Positions 31,111-39,419 are shown, counted from the first letter of the stretch. The stretch is 44,078 bases of DNA from an uncultured Bacillota bacterium (GCA_947650795.1 CANSWR010000006.1:1-44078), one strand, 5' to 3'. The notes: generated by a model from the sequence alone, not told the origin. A program made the numbers and translations.

Positions 31111-32183
31111 ACTTTTTTAGGTCTACCTGGTTTTTTTGGTTCTGTTTTCGTAGATTTCTTAGTTGTTTCATTTTTTTTACTTGTTGCTTTTTTTACAGAT
31201 GCTTTTGGTGTGACACTTTTTGGTGATGATTTTACTTCTTTTTTTGGTTTTTCTTTAGTCGTTTTTTTCTCAACTATTTTTATTTCTTTAGCTTTTGTTT
31301 CTTTTACTGCTGCTTCTTTTTTTGGACGTCCTGCTTTTTTAGTTTGATTTTCTGCTTTTTCTTTAACTGGTTTCTTTTCAGTTGTTTTAGGTTTTTCTTC
31401 TTTTTTTACTGTATTCTTTTTTTGCTCTACCTTTGGTTTTGCTTTTGTTTGATTTATATTTGTTTCTTTTTTAGCTTTAGTATTAACCTCTTTTTTAGTA
31501 CGTACTGCTGGTTTCTTTTTAGGTTTAGTATTTTCATTAATTGACAAAATTGTTTCTTCTTTTGATTCATTTACCTCTACTTCTTCTAATTTAGAGTTTT
31601 CTTCATCAACTAATTTAGATACTATTTTATTGAAAGCTCGATCTGTTACAAATAATTCTATACTGCTTTCTATTGTCATTAATACTCCTGTAGTAATGAA
31701 ATAATATCCCATCATCATAGTTTGTACAGTTGTTTCGTTAAATAAATTTATTGTAGTAAGTATTCCTATAAATGCTAGTAAAAAAGTCATTATAAATTTA
31801 ACTACCCATATAAAGTTGTTTTGTCCTTTTAACATTAATACTTTGTATCCACGATTTGCTACCATTAATATTGTATATACTGTCATAGCTGAGCCTAATA
31901 TCATTGGTAGATTATCTTTTTGAAATACAAACATGTATGTTGCAACTATAATATTTATAAGTGACAACAATAATAGTTCATAATCTCCTTCTTTTCTTTT
32001 TACAAAGTATGCAATTATACTAAAAAACGCATAGATATAAAATAATATTGATACATAAAGTATTATATCTGTTAATCCGAAAGCTTTAAATATCATTATT
32101 ATTATTCCCATTATTAATACAATTACAGATAGTGTTAAACCAGCGATTAAATTTAGGTCAACACTTTTTAAATTTTTCTTCAC
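31098..32183 (-). CDS. membrane protein with long basic tail carrying AT-hook-like motifs
   Basis: The 361-residue product has about seven or eight hydrophobic segments in residues 12-185, resembling DUF308-type helix arrays. A tail of about 150 residues rich in Lys, Thr, Glu and Pro follows, without hydrophobic residues and with many KK/AK repeats. Two GRPKK motifs (KKAGRPKKEA near 288 and KKPGRPKKVS near 353) resemble the AT-hook core that binds the minor groove of AT-rich DNA. A membrane protein with a DNA-binding-like cytosolic tail could tether the nucleoid, but this is inference. GTG start after AGGTGG. Confidence 0.65.
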   Translation of the reverse strand: MKKNLKSVDLNLIAGLTLSVIVLIMGIIIMIFKAFGLTDIILYVSILFYIYAFFSIIAYFVKRKEGDYELLLLSLINIIVATYMFVFQKDNLPMILGSAMTVYTILMVANRGYKVLMLKGQNNFIWVVKFIMTFLLAFIGILTTINLFNETTVQTMMMGYYFITTGVLMTIESSIELFVTDRAFNKIVSKLVDEENSKLEEVEVNESKEETILSINENTKPKKKPAVRTKKEVNTKAKKETNINQTKAKPKVEQKKNTVKKEEKPKTTEKKPVKEKAENQTKKAGRPKKEAAVKETKAKEIKIVEKKTTKEKPKKEVKSSPKSVTPKASVKKATSKKNETTKKSTKTEPKKPGRPKKVSSK

Positions 32184-32209
32184 TTTTAGCCACCTCTATC
32201 CTAGAATTA

Positions 32210-32238
32210 ATTTTACAAAATTTTCTTAGTATTGTCAA
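32210..32238 (-). promoter_or_regulatory. promoter of the AT-hook-tail membrane protein gene
   Basis: TTGACA (32233-32238), 17-bp spacer, TAAAAT (32210-32215) on the minus strand, about 27 bp before the start codon. Confidence 0.75.
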
Positions 32239-32338
32239 TTAGAAGTGTTCGCCTTTGTTACTTTTTTCGACAATTTTAGTATGACATATTTTTTTGTTTT
32301 TTTAATATAGTGTTATATGTCTATATAATTTTTAATTG

Positions 32339-32366
32339 TTGCTTTTCTATTAGTAAGTGTTATAAT
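32339..32366 (+). promoter_or_regulatory. promoter of the metallophosphatase gene
   Basis: TTGCTT (32339-32344), 16-bp spacer, TATAAT (32361-32366), about 31 bp before the start codon; divergent from the neighbouring promoter. Confidence 0.65.
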
Positions 32367-32396
32367 AAGAAACATTATTTTTAAAGGGAGAAAAAA

Positions 32397-33257
32397 ATGG
32401 ACTTGTATTTAAAGAAACATTTAATTTATAATGATAAAATAAATAAAGATTTTACTATTTTTACTTTAAGTGATTTACATATAGATAAAAATTTTAATTT
32501 TGAAATATTAAAATCTTTAATTAATGAAGCTAATAGCTCTAAACCTCATTCTATCTTTATTTTAGGAGATTTAGTAAATGATGCTAGTGTTTTGTTTGAT
32601 TTTAATTTAAAGGGAATTATTAAAGATTTTATTATGAGTTTAGGACTAATATCACCAGTTTTTATTATAAGAGGAGAAAGAGATTTACTTTCTAAAGAAA
32701 ATAAGTGTTGGAAGAGCATGAACACAGATTCATTTTATGAGAACTTAAAGGATATAAATAATGTACATGTTTTGTTAAATAATACATTTAATTTACAATT
32801 TAATAACGTTTCTATTTCTGGTCAAGATTTAGGTAAAAATGCTTATCAATTTTATAAAATGTATGATGAATGTTTAGAAGCTTATTTTTATTATGTTTCT
32901 TCTGATATTAGAAAAATGGAGTCAGCAATAGATCCTAATAATTTTAATATGTTACTAATACATTCTCCTATAAACCCTTTTAATAGAGAATTTATAAATT
33001 ACTCTTTAGTTTTAAGTGGACATATGCTAAATGGTTATGTACCTTGTTTTTTAGACAATATTTTACCTGGTGATGTTGGATTTTTTATGACTAATGGGAA
33101 GTTAAGGTTATTTCCTAGAAATTCCAGAGGAAAAGTCTCTTTGGACAGACAAGCTATTGGTATTGTGTGTCCTCCTGTTAATTATGATAATAATAATATT
33201 TTAAAAAAATTATATAAACCAAGTGCTTCTTATATACATGTTAAAAGTACAAAATAA
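32397..33257 (+). CDS. calcineurin-like metallophosphoesterase
   Basis: A 286-residue protein with the metallophosphoesterase motifs: LSDLHID (D-x-H) near residue 24, ILGDLVND (GD) near 60, IHSP near 190 and SGHML near 209. The usual GNHD block reads RGERD near 97, so the catalytic Asn-His pair is not conserved, although the metal-site motifs are. No signal peptide. One of the few plus-strand genes, transcribed alone. Substrate unknown; the changed GNHD raises the possibility of altered or lost activity. Confidence 0.8.
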   Translation: MDLYLKKHLIYNDKINKDFTIFTLSDLHIDKNFNFEILKSLINEANSSKPHSIFILGDLVNDASVLFDFNLKGIIKDFIMSLGLISPVFIIRGERDLLSKENKCWKSMNTDSFYENLKDINNVHVLLNNTFNLQFNNVSISGQDLGKNAYQFYKMYDECLEAYFYYVSSDIRKMESAIDPNNFNMLLIHSPINPFNREFINYSLVLSGHMLNGYVPCFLDNILPGDVGFFMTNGKLRLFPRNSRGKVSLDRQAIGIVCPPVNYDNNNILKKLYKPSASYIHVKSTK

Positions 33258-33283
33258 AAAGTAGAATTTATCTACTTTTATTT
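33257..33283. terminator. bidirectional terminator between convergent genes
   Basis: AAAAGTAGA (33257-33265) and TCTACTTTT (33271-33279), a perfect stem with T-runs on both strands; it overlaps the stop of the minus-strand gene. Confidence 0.85.
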
Positions 33284-34147
33284 TAATCTTTGATTTATTA
33301 CTTGTTTTTTTGATAATACCCAGTCATGATTAGTACTAATTACAGTTGAATTACAATATGGACAAGTCGATGTTGTTACATTTTCTAATGGTGCGTTACA
33401 ATTTGGACATTTATTATCTTTTATATTTAATCCTTTTGTAAATGTCATCTCATATTTGTACACAACTTTTCTTTTATTTGTTCCACGTACGACTTCATCA
33501 TTTTTATTAACTACATAGTCTAAACAGCTTACTGTCATATGAATTTTTACTGAAATATCATCAGTTCCTTTTTCCATGTTTTTAATACTAAATTCTTCTA
33601 AATTAAAATCAGACATAATATTTTTTTGCTTTTTTACTTTTAAAGCCATTAATTCTGATTTATAAAGATTAAATAGTTCATTAGTTGTATGTTTTTTTAG
33701 TTCGTCATAGTTAAAATTCATCCATGATTCTTGTATATTTTTATATGCTTCAAATGTAGTACTTCTAAACTCATTTAAATTGAAATCTGGTAGAATTTCT
33801 TTTATTTTATTTATATCAAAATCAGTAATATTATTAAATGTATTAATATTATTATTTTTAGTTTTTGCAGCTTTAGATATAACATATGCACTTAATCCTA
33901 TTCCTAGTACAATAAACAATACAAATGCGAGCAGTGCTCCTCCTAAATCTTCAGATGATGTGTGTTTTCCTGGATAACGTGTATTAGAAGAATTATCTAA
34001 ATCAAAGTCAAAGTCAAAATCCCAGTCTGAGCCGCCATAGTTGTAATCGTAATCTCCATCCCAACCAGAGTCTGCCTTTAATGTACTTGCTAAACAAAGA
34101 AGTAAGCAAGTTATAATTATTAATATTGTCTTTTTTATATTTTTCAT
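33278..34147 (-). CDS. membrane-anchored Tim44-like zinc-ribbon protein, copy 2
   Basis: The 289-residue product has a signal-type N-terminus (LIIITCLLLCLASTLKADSGW), a low-complexity Asp/Tyr/Gly/Phe stretch, and a membrane helix at about 68-92. A Tim44-like domain (DFNLNEFRSTTFEAYKNIQE to about 235) and a C-terminal zinc ribbon (CPNCNAPLENVTTSTCPYC) follow. It is a close paralogue of the gene at 36278-37117. Bacterial Tim44-domain proteins are thought to bind membranes or lipids; ydj-type operons pair them with SPFH and zinc-ribbon proteins. No response-regulator site is seen in the 79-bp gap upstream, so it may be read through from the SPFH unit. Confidence 0.75.
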   Translation of the reverse strand: MKNIKKTILIIITCLLLCLASTLKADSGWDGDYDYNYGGSDWDFDFDFDLDNSSNTRYPGKHTSSEDLGGALLAFVLFIVLGIGLSAYVISKAAKTKNNNINTFNNITDFDINKIKEILPDFNLNEFRSTTFEAYKNIQESWMNFNYDELKKHTTNELFNLYKSELMALKVKKQKNIMSDFNLEEFSIKNMEKGTDDISVKIHMTVSCLDYVVNKNDEVVRGTNKRKVVYKYEMTFTKGLNIKDNKCPNCNAPLENVTTSTCPYCNSTVISTNHDWVLSKKQVINQRLK

Positions 34148-34226
34148 TTAAGCTCCTAATTTTATAAATTATTTATTTGTTCATTTAACTTAAATTATTA
34201 ATAATACTAGTCCTGATACTTTTAGT

Positions 34227-34760
34227 TTAAACTTCTAATTGTGTTAAAACCCAACTTTTTTTATCTAAGTCAAATGTACTTCCACAGTATTCACATTTAC
34301 CACTTCTATTTATATCTAATGTTACACCACATCCTGGACATTTTCTTACTGTTCCTAATTCTTCAGAGTCTATAATTTTTGAAAAAATTAAATAGTTATT
34401 CTTTTCAATTCTATGACTATTGTTTCCACTTACAAAATCGCCTTCTTCGTTAATAAGATAGTCCATATATCTACTTATTAATTTAACATATATATTTATT
34501 TTTCCATCTATTATTTCTACATTCTCTAAATGAGTTTCTTTTACGTTTATTTCATCGTACATTTGAATCAAGTTCTTTTCTGTTAAGCTTTTGACTTTAT
34601 TCTCTATTTTCATATATATTTCATTGTTTACAAAATGTCTTATATTTTCAATCTCTTTTGTCATTATTGATAAATGAATTTGGATGAAAACATTATCAAT
34701 AAAAGTTTTAAAGTTACTTTCTGTAAAGTTTGGATCATATTTGATTATTTCGTCTATCAT
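34227..34760 (-). CDS. soluble Tim44-like zinc-ribbon protein
   Basis: A 177-residue relative of the flanking paralogues without signal or membrane helix. A Tim44-like domain starts DPNFTESNFKTFIDNVFIQI, followed by a zinc ribbon (CPGCGVTL ... CEYCGSTF) and the same SWVLTQ ending that the paralogues have as DWVLSKKQ. It lies 2 bp after the SPFH gene, so it is translated from the same message; its own ribosome binding site is weak (GGAG 17 nt upstream). Probably a cytosolic partner of the SPFH protein. Confidence 0.7.
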   Translation of the reverse strand: MIDEIIKYDPNFTESNFKTFIDNVFIQIHLSIMTKEIENIRHFVNNEIYMKIENKVKSLTEKNLIQMYDEINVKETHLENVEIIDGKINIYVKLISRYMDYLINEEGDFVSGNNSHRIEKNNYLIFSKIIDSEELGTVRKCPGCGVTLDINRSGKCEYCGSTFDLDKKSWVLTQLEV

Positions 34761-34762
34761 TT

Positions 34763-35956
34763 TTATTTAATTTCTACTCCGCAGTTTGAACAAAATTTAC
34801 CAGTTACTGGAGTTCCACAGTTTGAGCAAAATTTAGATTTTTGCGTGCTTGTTTGACTTTCATTTTCTGCTACTACTTCTTCTTTTGGAGCACTTGCATT
34901 ATTTGCGAATATTGTACCTTGTTCTGGAAGATTAGTTTCTTTTACAATACTTTCTTGTGGAGTATTATTACTATTATTAACAGCATTCATCATGTTACTT
35001 GCATTTTGTCCTGCTAAGTTCATTCCTGCAAATCCCATCATAGCACCATTTTCATTTTTAGAAGCATTTATCATAGCTTCGCTTGCTGCATTTGCCATTA
35101 AGCCTGATTGTAAATTTTTATCACTAAATATTGTAGCATCATCAATTTTATTAATTCTCTTCATTGATTCATCTGTTAAGTTTATATCCCCAATTGCTAC
35201 ATCTTTAATGATTAATCCATAGTTTTGTTTCCATGATTCATCAAGACATCTATTCATTTCGTCTGAAATATCTGAACCATACATTCCCATATCTCCGAAA
35301 GATACTTTATGACGTCTCATTACCACTGAGATTGCCTCGGTTAATTTTTCTACAAATTTTGTTTTTAATTGACTGCCTATTACTTCTTCATATGTTATTG
35401 TATCTTTAGCATTTGAACCTATTACACTTGAAACTAGTACTGCTGGATCTACAACTTGAAAAGCATATTCTCCAAAGAATGTAACTTCTAACATTCCATA
35501 TTTCTCATCTGTTATTTTTTTAGGTTGAGGACTACCAAATTTATTTCCTGTTATAACTTTAGTATTTATATAATATACTCTTTGGTCATGTGCTGTTTGT
35601 CCTCCATATGTAATACGTTTACCAATTGTTTTGATTGAGTCACCTAAACCTTTGAAAAAACCACCTTCAAAAACAGTAGGTTCTGATGAATTATCATATT
35701 TATAAGTACCTGTTTCAGCAGTAAATTCAGTTATAGCACCATTGTCTATAATCATCATACACATACCTTCTGGAACAACAATTGCGCTTCCGTTAGTTAT
35801 TATTCCTTCACTTGGTTTTCTGTTTCCATCACCATGACGCACTTCCCCTCTTTGTATCAATATATTTTTTTCAGTTTCAGGACATACTACAAATTCTTTA
35901 AATTGATCTCCTAATCCACTAGAAACTGATGTTGTTAAAGCTTTTATTAAGCCCAT
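34763..35956 (-). CDS. SPFH/band 7 protein with zinc ribbon (YdjI-like)
   Basis: A 397-residue protein starting MGLIKALTTSVSSGLGDQFK, followed by an SPFH domain (about 25-260) with the YdjI/'virion core protein-like' features (CPETEKNILIQRGE, GQTAHDQRVYYINTKVITGN). An Ala/Asn/Met-rich linker and a double Cys-x2-Cys zinc ribbon (FCSNCGTPVTGKFCSNCG) end it. In B. subtilis YdjI acts with Tim44/zinc-ribbon proteins in a PspA-type envelope stress operon. Here the gene sits behind a response-regulator-type promoter and a terminator-containing leader. Confidence 0.85.
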   Translation of the reverse strand: MGLIKALTTSVSSGLGDQFKEFVVCPETEKNILIQRGEVRHGDGNRKPSEGIITNGSAIVVPEGMCMMIIDNGAITEFTAETGTYKYDNSSEPTVFEGGFFKGLGDSIKTIGKRITYGGQTAHDQRVYYINTKVITGNKFGSPQPKKITDEKYGMLEVTFFGEYAFQVVDPAVLVSSVIGSNAKDTITYEEVIGSQLKTKFVEKLTEAISVVMRRHKVSFGDMGMYGSDISDEMNRCLDESWKQNYGLIIKDVAIGDINLTDESMKRINKIDDATIFSDKNLQSGLMANAASEAMINASKNENGAMMGFAGMNLAGQNASNMMNAVNNSNNTPQESIVKETNLPEQGTIFANNASAPKEEVVAENESQTSTQKSKFCSNCGTPVTGKFCSNCGVEIK

Positions 35957-36074
35957 TTATATCACTTACCTTTCCTATATATTTTATTTTATCAAATTAA
36001 TTATTATTAGTCATTATTTTTATATATTATTTTTAGGTTTTGTATCTACATATACTATTTGACAGTTAACCATT

Positions 36075-36107
36075 ATAAAAAGAGATACTATTTTATCAAG
36101 TATCTCC
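36075..36107 (-). terminator. premature terminator in the SPFH leader (copy A)
   Basis: GAGATACT (36082-36089) and AGTATCTC (36099-36106), a perfect 8-bp stem followed on the minus strand by TTTTTAT. It lies about 120 bp before the SPFH start codon and downstream of a promoter. Confidence 0.85.
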
Positions 36108-36201
36108 TTACAGTTTTTAATCTATGTGATTTTATAGGTTTTTAGAGGATTGTATATTTATTCTTTTTTCTATAAATTAATTTATCACTTCTCCTTTCAT
36201 G
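36076..36201 (-). ncRNA. candidate small RNA or attenuator leader, copy A
   Basis: The region from the predicted start (near 36201) to the terminator is about 125 nt. Nearly 40 nt (36119-36158) are identical to copy B at 37212-37252 except one substitution and one indel. The shared block contains, in the RNA sense, AAUCCUCUAAAAACCUAUAAAA, whose UCCUCU could pair with AGAGGA-type Shine-Dalgarno sequences, and a small CUAU/AUAG hairpin. A purine-rich SD-like GGAGAAGUGAUAA precedes it without an obvious ORF. Either a terminated sRNA or a leader controlling read-through into the SPFH gene. Confidence 0.5.
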
Positions 36202-36207
36202 TTTATA

Positions 36208-36240
36208 ATTCTATCAAGCGAAAGTGAAATTTATGTGAAA
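36208..36240 (-). promoter_or_regulatory. response-regulator-type promoter, SPFH unit
   Basis: Minus strand: TTTCAC (36235-36240), 5 bp, TTTCAC (36224-36229), 10 bp, TAGAAT (36208-36213). Direct half-sites 11 bp apart ending 10 bp before the -10 box are the PhoB/OmpR activation geometry; no good -35 box is present. Confidence 0.7.
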
Positions 36241-36277
36241 AGAATAAGTTTCTTTTGTGAAGTGTGTAAACTTATTT

Positions 36278-37117
36278 TTAGTCCATTTCTTGAGAAATCA
36301 TTTGTTTTTTTGATAATACCCAATCGTGATTAGTGCTTATGACTGTTGAGTTACAGTATGGACAAGTAGATGAGACAACATTTTCTAATGGTGCATTACA
36401 GTTTGGACATTTATTGTTGTTATTGTTTATTCCTTTAGTGAAAGTCATTTCATAGTTATATACAACTTTCCTTTTGTCTGTTCCTCTTACAACTTTTTCA
36501 TTTTTATCTATTATATAATCGTTACATTTTATTAACGCTCTTATTTTTAGAGAGACATTTTCTATTCCTTTTTCCATGTCTACAATTTCGAAGTCTAGCA
36601 ATTCAAAGTTTTTCATTATGTTTTTTTGTTTTTTAGCTTTTAATGCTAACAATTCTGAATGGTAAGTATTATATAGTTCGTTAGTTGTATTTTTCTTTAG
36701 AGTTTCATAGTCAAATTCCATCCATGCTTCTTGTATGTTTTTGTAAGTCTTAAATGTTGTTTGTCTAAATTCATTTTTATCAAAGTCTGGAATAACTTCT
36801 TTTATCACTTCTGTTTTAAGTGGACTTATTTTGTAGTTCATATCTGTTGATTCTTTCTTTTGAGTTTTTGTTTTTGCCATACTTTTATAGATTATATACA
36901 CAAATATAATGAGTACTATTATATTTACAATGGGGTTGTCTGATCCACTAGAGTAAGAACTACCTGAATTAGAACTCCAACTTGAGCCTCCACTAGAAGA
37001 ACTACTTCCTCCTCCACCATAACTTCCATCCCAGCCTGAGTCTGCTTTTAAACTTACTGTAAAAAAGACTATTAAACACATAAATATTATTGCAAATAGT
37101 TTTTGATAATTTTTCAT
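36278..37117 (-). CDS. membrane-anchored Tim44-like zinc-ribbon protein, copy 1
   Basis: The 279-residue product has a signal-like N-terminus (IIFMCLIVFFTVSLKADSGW), a Gly/Ser-rich stretch (about 27-58), a membrane helix (NPIVNIIVLIIFVYIIYKS) and a Tim44-like domain from DFDKNEFRQTTFKTYKNIQE. It ends in a zinc ribbon, CPNCNAPLENVVSSTCPYC. It is strongly similar to the 33278-34147 product from the membrane helix onward; the low-complexity segment differs completely. It is first after the kinase gene, with its own response-regulator-type promoter and leader. Likely an envelope-stress membrane protein; function not established. Confidence 0.78.
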   Translation of the reverse strand: MKNYQKLFAIIFMCLIVFFTVSLKADSGWDGSYGGGGSSSSSGGSSWSSNSGSSYSSGSDNPIVNIIVLIIFVYIIYKSMAKTKTQKKESTDMNYKISPLKTEVIKEVIPDFDKNEFRQTTFKTYKNIQEAWMEFDYETLKKNTTNELYNTYHSELLALKAKKQKNIMKNFELLDFEIVDMEKGIENVSLKIRALIKCNDYIIDKNEKVVRGTDKRKVVYNYEMTFTKGINNNNNKCPNCNAPLENVVSSTCPYCNSTVISTNHDWVLSKKQMISQEMD

Positions 37118-37164
37118 GTTTTTCTCCTCTATTTTAATTTTATTCTATCATTGTTTTTATTTTC

Positions 37165-37202
37165 TGTAAATTAAAAGAGATACTTCTTTGTCTAGTATCT
37201 CA
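37165..37202 (-). terminator. premature terminator in the Tim44-like gene leader (copy B)
   Basis: GAGATACT (37177-37184) and AGTATCTC (37194-37201) form an 8-bp stem followed on the minus strand by TTTTAATTT. It lies about 50 bp before the start codon of the gene ending at 36278. Confidence 0.8.
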
Positions 37203-37289
37203 AATGATTTTAATCTATGTAATTTTTATAGGTTTTTAGAGGATTGTATATTTTCTTTTTCTTACTTTTAAATTATCACCTTCCTTATG
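37166..37289 (-). ncRNA. candidate small RNA or attenuator leader, copy B
   Basis: About 120 nt from the predicted start (near 37289) to the terminator. It shares with copy A the SD-like start region (AACAUAAGGAAGGUGAUAA), the conserved 41-nt block at 37212-37252 and the terminator arms, while the loops and linkers differ. The conserved block is therefore the likely functional part. Confidence 0.5.
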
Positions 37290-37295
37290 TTTTTA

Positions 37296-37328
37296 AGTTT
37301 AACATTTTTAAGTGAAATTATTGTGATA
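37296..37328 (-). promoter_or_regulatory. response-regulator-type promoter, Tim44-like gene
   Basis: Minus strand: TATCAC (37323-37328), 5 bp, TTTCAC (37312-37317), 10 bp, TAAACT (37296-37301). Same geometry as the sites before the SPFH unit and the response regulator. Confidence 0.65.
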
Positions 37329-37340
37329 ATTTTATGTTTT

Positions 37341-38747
37341 TTATATGTTTACGTCAAAATAGAATGTTGTTCCTTTTCCTTTTGTACTTTTTACTCCATA
37401 TTTATATCCATGATTTATCAATATTGTTTTCACAATTGAAAGACCAAGTCCTGTTCCAATTTTGTTTCTTTGATGATTTTTTTCACTTTTATAATATTTT
37501 TCCCAAATTTTATTTATTTCACTTGGGTCAATTCCTTTTCCAGTATCTGTAATTGAAACTCTTAAGAATTTTTTCTTTTCTTCTATTTTGATTATTACTT
37601 TTTTATCTTTTCCTGTGTAGTTTATAGCATTTATTATTAAGTTATATATTACTTGAGTTATTTTATTTTTATCTGCTGTTATATATATTTCTTTTTTACT
37701 ATCAAATACAAAATTATATTTTTCTTGTTCTTTTAAATAATCAAATCTATGTATTATTGTTTCTATTTCAGAACTTAAATTAAATTTTTCTTTATTTAGT
37801 GTATCCATTCCAGATTCATTTCTTGATAATTCTAATATATCATTTACAAGCAGATTTAATCTTTCAGTTTCTTCTATTATTATGTTTAAGTTTTCTTCTC
37901 TTTTAATTTCGTTATTTTTATTTAGGTCTCTTGCTGTTTCTGCATATGCTTTAATCATAGTTAATGGAGTTTTTAAGTCATGTGATACATTAGCTAGCAA
38001 ATCTTTTCTTGTTTCATTTATTTTTTGTAATTCTTCTTTAGTGTAATTTAGTGTATCACTTAATTCTTTTATTTCTCTTATGTAATCATTAGATTCAAAT
38101 GGAGTGTACAAATCTCCTTTTGCCAATGAGGCAGCACGCTTATTAATTTTTAATATTGGTGTTGATATTCTTTTGCTTATATAATATGCTATAAAAAATG
38201 ATGATATAAAAACTATTATTGTTATAACTATAAGTTCTTCTCTAATTATGTTAATAGCTGGATCCGTAGGTTCTAGTGAAACGTTTATAAATCCATATGT
38301 ATTATCATCATATTTTACTGCACTTATTAATGTGTCATTATTTAATGCTGGATTTATTATTTTATAGTTTCTTGTATTTTTTCCACTCGTTATAAAATCA
38401 GTTATATAACTATTTACTACTCCTTCGTCTTCTTCTTTAACATAAAGACAGCCTCTTCTTGTACCATTAGAACTATAAACTGTTTCTCCTTCTCTTATTA
38501 TTTGTATACAGGCATTATTTTCGTAGGAAAGTTGGTCATAATAATTTATAATATCTGTATTTTCTTTTTTTAAATAATATATTTTAGTTTTAAGTGCAAT
38601 TTTTTCTATAAGACTAGTAGTTCTTCTTTCGTAATAAATATCAAAAAAAAGTACTTGGAAAATCCATAGAAAAGCTATTATCAAAGTAAGAAAAATAGCT
38701 AAATGTGACCATATATGCATAGTCAGACTTATACTATTCTGTTTCAT
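37341..38747 (-). CDS. sensor histidine kinase
   Basis: A 468-residue membrane kinase: first membrane helix about 12-34, extracytoplasmic sensor domain of about 130 residues with Cys at NNACIQ and RRGCLY, second helix near 172-190, and HAMP. The HisKA domain holds the phospho-acceptor His (LANVSHDLKTPLTMIKAY), and the HATPase domain has NLIINAINYT, DTGKGI and GTGLGLSIVK. Class I, OmpR-family partner. It overlaps the response regulator gene by 14 nt. The sensed signal is unknown, but the neighbouring SPFH/Tim44 genes suggest envelope stress. Confidence 0.93.
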   Translation of the reverse strand: MKQNSISLTMHIWSHLAIFLTLIIAFLWIFQVLFFDIYYERRTTSLIEKIALKTKIYYLKKENTDIINYYDQLSYENNACIQIIREGETVYSSNGTRRGCLYVKEEDEGVVNSYITDFITSGKNTRNYKIINPALNNDTLISAVKYDDNTYGFINVSLEPTDPAINIIREELIVITIIVFISSFFIAYYISKRISTPILKINKRAASLAKGDLYTPFESNDYIREIKELSDTLNYTKEELQKINETRKDLLANVSHDLKTPLTMIKAYAETARDLNKNNEIKREENLNIIIEETERLNLLVNDILELSRNESGMDTLNKEKFNLSSEIETIIHRFDYLKEQEKYNFVFDSKKEIYITADKNKITQVIYNLIINAINYTGKDKKVIIKIEEKKKFLRVSITDTGKGIDPSEINKIWEKYYKSEKNHQRNKIGTGLGLSIVKTILINHGYKYGVKSTKGKGTTFYFDVNI

Positions 38748-39393
38748 ATTTATATCCCACCGCCCTTACGGTCTTTATTAGATTTCTGTATTTTCCTAAA
38801 CTTCTTCTTAGCATTTTGATATGGGTATCTACTGTTCTATAATCGCCATAAAAGTCATATCCCCAGATTACATTTAGCAGTGCTTCTCTTGATAAAGCAA
38901 TTCCTTTGTTATTTATAAAGTATGTTAATAATTCATATTCTTTAGGTGTTAATTCTATTTCTTTTTCATCAATTGTAACTTTTCTTCCCTTATAATCTAT
39001 CATTAAGCTTTCATATTTATATATATCTTTAATTTTTCCATCTCTTTTTAATATAGCTTTTACTCTTGCAACAATTTCTTTAGGACTAAATGGTTTAGTT
39101 ACATAGTCGTCTACTCCTAAATCGAATCCATGTAACTTGTCAAGTTCTTCTTTCATAGCAGTCAACATTATTACTGGGGTTTCACTTATTGTCCTTAACT
39201 CTTTTAATGTTTCATATCCATCTTTTTTAGGCATCATTATATCTAATATTACTAAATCTATTTTTTCCTCTTTAAATACTCTTATTGCTTCGATTCCATT
39301 TTCTGCTTCAAAAATCTGGTAACCTTCATTTTCCAAATAGTCTTTTATAACGTTTCTAATCAGGATTTCGTCATCTACTACTAATATGTTCAT
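38734..39393 (-). CDS. OmpR/PhoB-family response regulator
   Basis: A 219-residue regulator with an N-terminal receiver domain (VVDDE, phospho-acceptor Asp in LVILDIMMPKKDG near residue 52, VDDYVTKPF with the conserved Lys) and a C-terminal winged helix (ELTPKEYELLTYF, RTVDTHIKMLRRSLG, VRAVGYKYE). Its own promoter has the same half-sites found at two nearby promoters, suggesting autoregulation and a local regulon. First gene of the kinase operon. Confidence 0.95.
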   Translation of the reverse strand: MNILVVDDEILIRNVIKDYLENEGYQIFEAENGIEAIRVFKEEKIDLVILDIMMPKKDGYETLKELRTISETPVIMLTAMKEELDKLHGFDLGVDDYVTKPFSPKEIVARVKAILKRDGKIKDIYKYESLMIDYKGRKVTIDEKEIELTPKEYELLTYFINNKGIALSREALLNVIWGYDFYGDYRTVDTHIKMLRRSLGKYRNLIKTVRAVGYKYETE

Positions 39394-39419
39394 TTCTTCA
39401 CCCGCCTTTTCTTTTTTAA

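Noticed and set aside
36076..36201. Short peptide encoded in the twin leaders after the SD-like GGAGAAGTGATAA / GGAAGGTGATAA
   Set aside because: The only start is GTG-ATA-x-TAA (three residues), and the downstream conserved block is not conserved in frame between copies because of an indel; RNA function is more likely.
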